NCBI GenBank assembly: GCA_023053575.1
Contig: JAKZAP010000005.1
Coordinates: 11,284,001-11,348,000 of the forward strand
Direction: 5' to 3'
Length of the DNA stretch: 64,000 bases
Origin: Branchinecta lynchi
Lineage: Eukaryota > Arthropoda > Branchiopoda > Anostraca > Branchinectidae
Shown here in pieces: positions 1 to 64,000 of this stretch. The position numbers and the translations under genes were made by a program. Under the pieces are notes generated by a model. It searched no databases. It was given only the letters and a program-made list of their open reading frames with translations, and had not been told where the DNA came from. Within the stretch, counting starts at the first letter, position 1. Each line of letters opens with the position of its first letter.

Positions 1-335
1 TGTATGGATTCAGTATGCGTGTTTACTCCTATCGTCATATCTACTTTGAGGAAATTGGTCGAAACTTCCTGCCTTACTTCTGCCAAACATCCGGTTTCGG
101 CCGGATTCCGGGTGAACTACTTTTTCGACAAAACACTATAGCTCATACGAATTCAGCACATCTCCTTACCCCTATATCGAACCTCCAATCAACTTCAGAT
201 AAACGTAAACTTTTAACAAATTTTCAGGCTTTGGCGTGTTTCCGGGCGAACTGTTAGTCCGGCGAGAAAATAATTTTCATTTAGCCTACGGATTCAGCAT
301 GCCTCCTTACCGTATGACATCGAACCAACTAATCA
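1..335 (+). repeat. Family E module fragment
   Basis: Three modules (GGATTCAGTATGCGTG, ATTCAGCACATCTCCTTACC, ATTCAGCATGCCTCCTTACC), each followed by a CCGG-rich block. It ends where the LINE fragment 352-842 begins and continues left of the window. Confidence 0.6.
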
Positions 336-351
336 ACTGGAAAAAATCGGC

Positions 352-842
352 GTGACTGGAAAGAGTTTGTCATGGTTTGAATCTTATTTGAGTGACCGGA
401 AGCAAATTGTGGTGAATGGGTGTCTTACTTCTGTAGCTAGTGAGATAACTTGCGGAGTACCCCAGGGGTCTATACTAGGTCCTCTTTTATTTCTAATTTT
501 TATAGATCGGATTAAGTATTATTTGTCATAGGCTGGTATAATACTTTTTGCAGACGATACTCTTTTACTTGTAGCTGCTCCATCAGCTGATCTACTTTCT
601 GACAAAATGAGAAAGGCATTGACCGGTTTTGTTGAGTGGGCAGATTTCAATCTTTTGACGTTAAATTATACTGATATAAAAGAGTAAAGGTAACAAAGAA
701 CCTGGGTTTTATGATTGATGAAAATCTATCATGGAAAACACATTCAAATATTATAGCTTCAAAATTATCAAGGTCTCTGGGAGTGCTCCGCCGAGTTAAA
801 AACCTAGTCTTACAGAAAGTTCTTCGTTTGTTGTATATGTAT
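352..842 (+). pseudogene. Non-LTR reverse transcriptase fragment
   Basis: The plus strand reads WFESYLSDRKQIV, CGVPQGSILGPLLFLIFID and a degraded active-site box ILFADDTLLL. After a stop and a frame change comes VTKNLGFMIDENLSWKTH. These are motifs B, C and the post-RT region of Jockey/CR1-type LINE polymerases. A stop after KYYLS and frameshifts mean it is dead. Both the 5' RT and the endonuclease are missing. Confidence 0.85.
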
Positions 843-1096
843 GAACCGTGTATGAATGGCATGTAGGATAATGTAAAAATAGTGTTACCACAATATGTAC
901 AATAGAGAAGACTGCCACCTGCGGCCAACAAGCCCCTTTGGGGTTGTCTTAGCACGTACTGCAAAATGTTTGGTAGACATGTGTAAAATAAAATTTAGTC
1001 TAATCTAAAAAAAAAAAAATAATCTAAAACTTCAGGTAAAACTTTTAAAATTTTCCGGTTTCGTTTCATAAGTAGTGAACTGAAAGACAAAAATGC
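842..1096. other. No gene seen, 842-1096
   Basis: LINE 3' flank with an A-run at 1007-1018 and nothing conserved. The sequence from 1170 to 1340 is likewise featureless. Confidence 0.5.
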
Positions 1097-1169
1097 TCCT
1101 CAGCTGGGATTTGAACCCAGGACCCTGTGCTTACAAGGCAGGCACTCTTACCATTCGAGCTACCGAGGG
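1097..1169 (-). tRNA. tRNA-Thr(UGU)-like sequence, probably pseudogene or SINE head
   Basis: The minus strand folds as a 73-nt cloverleaf: acceptor stem CCCTCGG/CTGAGGA with one mismatch, D stem GCTC/GAGT, anticodon loop CTTGTAA (anticodon TGT), and a perfect T arm CTGGG-TTCAAAT-CCCAG. The outer two pairs of the anticodon stem (CCTGC/GCACA) do not form. That and the setting among repeats favour a degenerate tRNA or a tRNA-derived SINE over a working gene. Confidence 0.55.
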
Positions 1170-1339
1170 GCTTGTGAACTGAGTTCGCAGACCACTACAA
1201 TAGTCTGGTAGAAGCCGCCAGCCGGCCATAGGAACAGTGATTCCGCCCGAAGGCAAGTTCGTCTAACCAGTTCACATCCACATGTCACAGAAATTATTAA
1301 TAAAACATAGATGGCACTTTAGAGAACCGTGACCAATAA

Positions 1340-1865
1340 ACCAGAAACAGTTATTGTTTCCGGTTTCGGTCGGATTCCGTGCGAACTATATGTCCTGGTA
1401 GAAAATGATTGTCATATTTAGATTCAGCATGTCTTCTTAGCCCTGAATCTAAATCGAACATTTAATCAGCTTCAAAGGATGAATTCAAATAATTCTTCAG
1501 ATAATTGAATTCTTCAAATAATTCGTTAAAAATTACTTTTTACGTACAAATTTACCGGTTTTGGACGGATTCGGTGCGAACTACTTGTCCGGGTAGAAAA
1601 CGGTTGTCAGATACGGATTCTCCTTATCCCTAACTGGACTATCTCTTTGGCTTTTTAAAGCATTTTCGTCGTCCCTCAATTTGAAACCGCTCCCCACCCC
1701 TAAATGTGGGGCTACAGGGCTCATCTAAGAACCCAATGGATCCTCGTACAAGGTTTGAAGAAAATATCTTTGTCCCATCGAGAGTTACCCTGTCGTGCTG
1801 ACTGACGGACAAGTTTTACGGAGTCATTGGTACTCTCCACTTACGTTTTAGGATCCTAAAAATAA
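1340..1865 (+). repeat. Family E module fragment
   Basis: Contains two CCGGTTTCGGTCGGATTCCG/GCGAACTA modules, the CCCCTAAATGTGGGGCTACA block and the right end ACTTACGTTTTAGGATCC. Confidence 0.6.
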
Positions 1866-2269
1866 GCTGCCATTTCAGTTAAACTTTAACGATACGTGTG
1901 AGATGCTTACCGGATAAGATGATGTATACAAGATGATGCTAAGATGAGATGAACAAAATATAGGGACAAACCGTGTGTTCGCGAGAAGCTGGTGGTATAC
2001 TTTCGTGGCTGAACAAAAGAAAATGGAAAAGCCACAGCGCCGAGGTTACTTGTCATCTGGCCAGTGGATAGTCAACTAACCATCCAGTTTTGTGCTTCCA
2101 CGACTGTACGAGATTTTCCGGAGAATAGCCAGCGTTAGACCGCCAGCCGCGCGAATATACCGGTTGCATATCTGTCGCACATGGCGCAGTTCAAACCAGT
2201 GACTCATCAACAGCTTCAGCCAGCAGCAGAGCAAAATAACACTAGGAGTAGTGCCAAGACTTAAACAAG
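1866..2269. other. No gene seen, 1866-2269
   Basis: Begins with the right end of a family B TTAA element (CAGTTAAACTTTAACG at 1877). After that the stretch shows no domain, splice pattern or repeat partner that I could find. Confidence 0.45.
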
Positions 2270-2700
2270 ACCAAAGGTTTTGATGGGATCCCAAAAATCT
2301 AAGATTTGATTCAAATAACGCCATTCAGTCTGCGTCGGATTCCTTGAATGTTTTACTGTTAAAATAAAGTTCAAAAATGGATTCAGCATGTCTTCTTGCT
2401 CCGATACCGAATCTCTAATCGATTTCAGAAACATATTTGAGCTTGAACCAAATTTTCAGTTTCAGCCGAACCGTGATGAACCATTTGTCCAGCCAACTGA
2501 GTTCAGATATGGATTCAGTGGACCTCCTTACCCTCTCAATGAATATCTTATTAGCCTATAAAACATACATATTTTTTACCGTAAATTGGAAATCCCTCAT
2601 CTGCCTCTAAAGATAGGACTAAAGGACCCATCTACGAACTTCACCTGTACTTTACCAGTGAATCCTCATTGAACAACATCCACGCTTGAACAACATATTT
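2270..2700 (+). repeat. Family E left-end fragment
   Basis: Left-end signature AAGACCAAAGGTTTTGATGG then GATCCCAAAAATCT, followed by two modules; truncated near 2700. Confidence 0.55.
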
Positions 2701-3184
2701 CCTCGTTTGAACATTATATATCAACCCCTTCGACCGTCGATTACACTAGAGCTCTCCGACTTCACACAGGTTAAACAAATGCCCGGGCCCCACTATAGTC
2801 ACACCTGGTAATAACGCAGGTAATAAGACCGTCTTACGGTCAAAATTGGGAAGAAAAGACGCTGAAAACGTAAAATAGACGAGATGGAAAAATCCGTCTC
2901 CGCCATTTTGAACGTAACTTTGGACCAATCACAGACGACAGTCACGGACTTCAGCTAGTTTTGTTTACCTATGAGTGATGATGGTGGGAATATATCTTCA
3001 ATTTCTTCGTTCCAGGTGTGACCAGGATGAAACGTAAGAGTGGGTAATAACCAAATTAACGAACAAAATTACGTACAGGTGTGACTGAATGTGGGCCAAG
3101 CAAAATGAATGTTGGCATCCACGCGCAGAGCTATACTAGTTTGAGAATAAAGGGGTAGGGACTGCTGTAGCCGAAAACTGGTCG
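2701..3184. other. No gene seen, 2701-3184
   Basis: Includes CGCCATTTTGAACGTAAC and GGACCAATCACAGACGACA, which look like repeat ends but have no partner in the window. Confidence 0.4.
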
Positions 3185-3530
3185 ACAAATTTTTGTCCGG
3201 TTTTCGCCGGATTCCGGGTGAACTACAAGTCCGGCAAGAAAATAACTTTCATATTCGGATTCAGCGTGTCTCCTTACCACTAAATTAACTATCTCAATAG
3301 CTTTAAAACAAAATTTGTGTTGCCCTTTAATTTGAAGCACCTTCCCAACCCCTAAATGTAGATCTACAGCGCCCATCTACAAACTCAAGCTCACACCAAG
3401 TTTCATCAAAATATCTCGTTCCCGTCGAGAGTTATAGTGCGCACAGACGGACAGGCGGACAGACAGACAGACGGACAACTTTTGCGATGTCATAGGTATC
3501 CCTCCACTCACGTTTTTGGGGCGGTTCAAG
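3185..3530 (+). repeat. Family E right-end fragment
   Basis: One CCGGTTTTCGCCGGATTCCG module, then CCCCTAAATGTAGATCTAC, a GACGGACAGGCGGACAGACA run and the right-end ACTCACGTTTTTGG. Confidence 0.55.
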
Positions 3531-3736
3531 CACACTCGAATAGCAGCGACACTAGCGCCACTACCGATAGAACGTCCCGACCGAAACGCATTCAGTCGCT
3601 CATCAGCGCTGGCTCCGACAATTGCATATTCTAAACACAGCAAAATAAAGATACAACCTCCCATGTTTCCTCGATGTGTGCAGACCACATCTTAGCCTTA
3701 CTAGAAATTTCTGAACCCGCATGTTTGTCTCGCTTT

Positions 3737-4050
3737 AAAGGGCCCCTCGCACTAATTGCTTCAACTTAAAGTATTTTAAAATATTTGAATACTTTAAAAC
3801 TAGGCTGTGCTTTCAACAAATAATCCTTGGTTTTGGCTGTTTTAAGCCTTTTCTCAGACCCATTGACTTATAGCGAAAACAGGGAAACAATTTACATAAC
3901 CCGTTTTTCTGATGGAAAAACTTCTCGCAGACAACCTTCGACAGCGTGATACACATCAAAGGTAGCAAAAAACGGCAAGTGAGAAAATCACCATGGTTTT
4001 GTCAGAAGGGTTAGAATGTACTGTACGAAATTGGGGTCTACGGGTTTAGA
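3737..4050. mobile_element. Miniature element, family A, inverted and truncated
   Basis: The reverse complement matches 17820-18124 (GGTAGCAAAAAACGGCAAGTGAGAAAA on the plus strand is the counterpart of the CTTGCCGTG block). It starts TTTAAAGGGCCCC and fades into a poly-G tract at about 4050, losing the far end. Confidence 0.6.
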
Positions 4051-4296
4051 AGGGGGGGGGGGGTTGGTGGGCGGCGTTACAAGTATGGCCGGTTTGCGAA
4101 GCATGGAAAGCATCGGTCTTGGCGCTACTCCCTAGTGTTATTTTGCTCTGGCAAGCAGTAACCAATAATCCGAGCTCTCTTAGAGCAGTGTAAATACTAG
4201 CTCTGTAGTAAACCTTTACCATAAATGTAGATGAAGTCCGATTTTTGCAATTTGCGTGCTTTTTGCATCGTACCGTGTTTGAACGTCGCTTAAAGC

Positions 4297-4770
4297 TTAA
4301 AGTTTAACCGAAAAGGGCTAGGATACGACAGTCTAGTTACCCATCACTTGTTCGCTTAAATAATCTTGAAAACCCGATGAAAAAGCGTTAGTTTGTTTTT
4401 CTGATATTTCCAAATAATCGATTATCCCATTGTGCTTGCCGCTCTTCCCGTTTTTGTGATATCTCTATGGTGCCTGGAACATTTGGCAACAACACCAGCA
4501 GCAAACGAGTAAATAAATTGTGTATCAAATAAACAAAGAAGTGTCTGCAGCTAGTGCTAGTGCAGCTAGTGAGGTGTCTTGTGTAGTGATAGTTTAGTGA
4601 TTTTCGCGGGCGAATTGTGGGCGGATTCACCATGGGAAAGCGTCCACATTCCCAACGTCCCTACTGAAGACTACTGTGGACAGAATGAAAATCCCCAATA
4701 GGTGTTGTAATAATTCAATGTATTTGAATCTAAGATGTAAAAATAAGTTGCCTGTTCAGTTAAACTTTAA
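4297..4770. mobile_element. TTAA-flanked miniature element, family B, copy 1
   Basis: Ends TTAAAGTTTAACCGAAAAGG and CCTGTTCAGTTAAACTTTAA form imperfect inverted repeats with TTAA at both borders, as expected of piggyBac-type miniature elements. It is noncoding. Confidence 0.65.
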
Positions 4771-4969
4771 TGTAAAGCATTTTTGTCTTTAAGTCTCACT
4801 TTTGTCTCAGGAAGCAATTGTGTGAACGAGAAAAGGGTGCAAATGTGCTGCTGGAAATCCTTTACAATCAGTTACGGCTGGGCCTGTAACGTCGTCTGGT
4901 GCCGCTGTCTGTGGCAGAACGGCCATTCTGTCCCCCTTTCTGGCGTAAAGATGTTCTGTTCTCTTTCAG

Positions 4970-63899
<58,930 letters not shown>

Positions 63900-64000
63900 G
63901 TAAGCCTTACTATTCCTCCATAATCTCCAGACTGTTCGACGACAAGGGTTTACAACAGGTGAGTGACCTTAGCAAACAAAAGGTTTACTGTGATCCTAAA

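Overview
The window is animal nuclear DNA. Genes have GT-AG introns, TATA boxes and AATAAA poly(A) signals, and most of the sequence is transposon-derived: non-LTR and Gypsy retrotransposon remnants, hAT-like, TTAA and Harbinger-like miniature elements, a foldback element, and long noncoding elements built of repeated modules. An invertebrate is likely, from the type of secreted Gly/Tyr-rich precursor and the repeat content. The phylum cannot be fixed from this sequence.

The backbone is one plus-strand host gene of the SEC14L1/SEC14L5 type (Drosophila retm-like; PRELI, CRAL-TRIO and GOLD domains). Nine exons lie between 4970 and 63899. All intron phases agree from one exon to the next, and introns range from about 0.6 to 28 kb. 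The N-terminal PRELI part should lie to the left of the window and the last GOLD exon or exons to the right. Everything else after position 5077 sits inside introns of this gene.

Nested in these introns are six intact copies (GY1 to GY6) of a two-exon gene for a secreted, Gly/Tyr-rich, dibasic-cleaved peptide precursor of about 205-210 residues. GY1 (19106-20318, plus) is in the 12.7-kb third intron. GY2 to GY6 (36772-62561, all minus, antisense to the host) are in the 28-kb intron. Each has a 9-nt first coding exon (Met-Lys-Leu; Met-Asn-Leu in GY6), a signal peptide, and three conserved processing sites (WRR|D, RGKR|D, RGKR|D). The GKR sites are typical amidation signals. The six also share a core promoter and 5' leader.

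The copies spread by segmental duplication. GY1 and GY2 lie in a large inverted duplication (arms about 17676-22555 and 34712-38513) that also copied a host GOLD exon, now a dead antisense pseudo-exon at 21244-21800. GY5 and GY6 lie in a direct duplication (55697-58570 and 61092-63200).

Region by region: 1-5 kb, retroelement and module-repeat debris, a tRNA-Thr-like sequence, first host exon; 5.3-7.9 kb, two nested hAT-like elements; 8-13 kb, two host exons, a third hAT-like copy and a minus-strand LINE fragment; 14-17 kb, a 3-kb hairpin-ended element; 17.7-22.6 kb, inverted-duplication arm 1 with GY1; 22.6-25.2 kb, module repeats; 25-36 kb, five host exons and a 1.45-kb foldback element; 34.7-38.5 kb, arm 2 with GY2; 39-63 kb, GY3-GY6 interleaved with LINE, Gypsy and miniature elements; 63.7 kb, a host GOLD exon.
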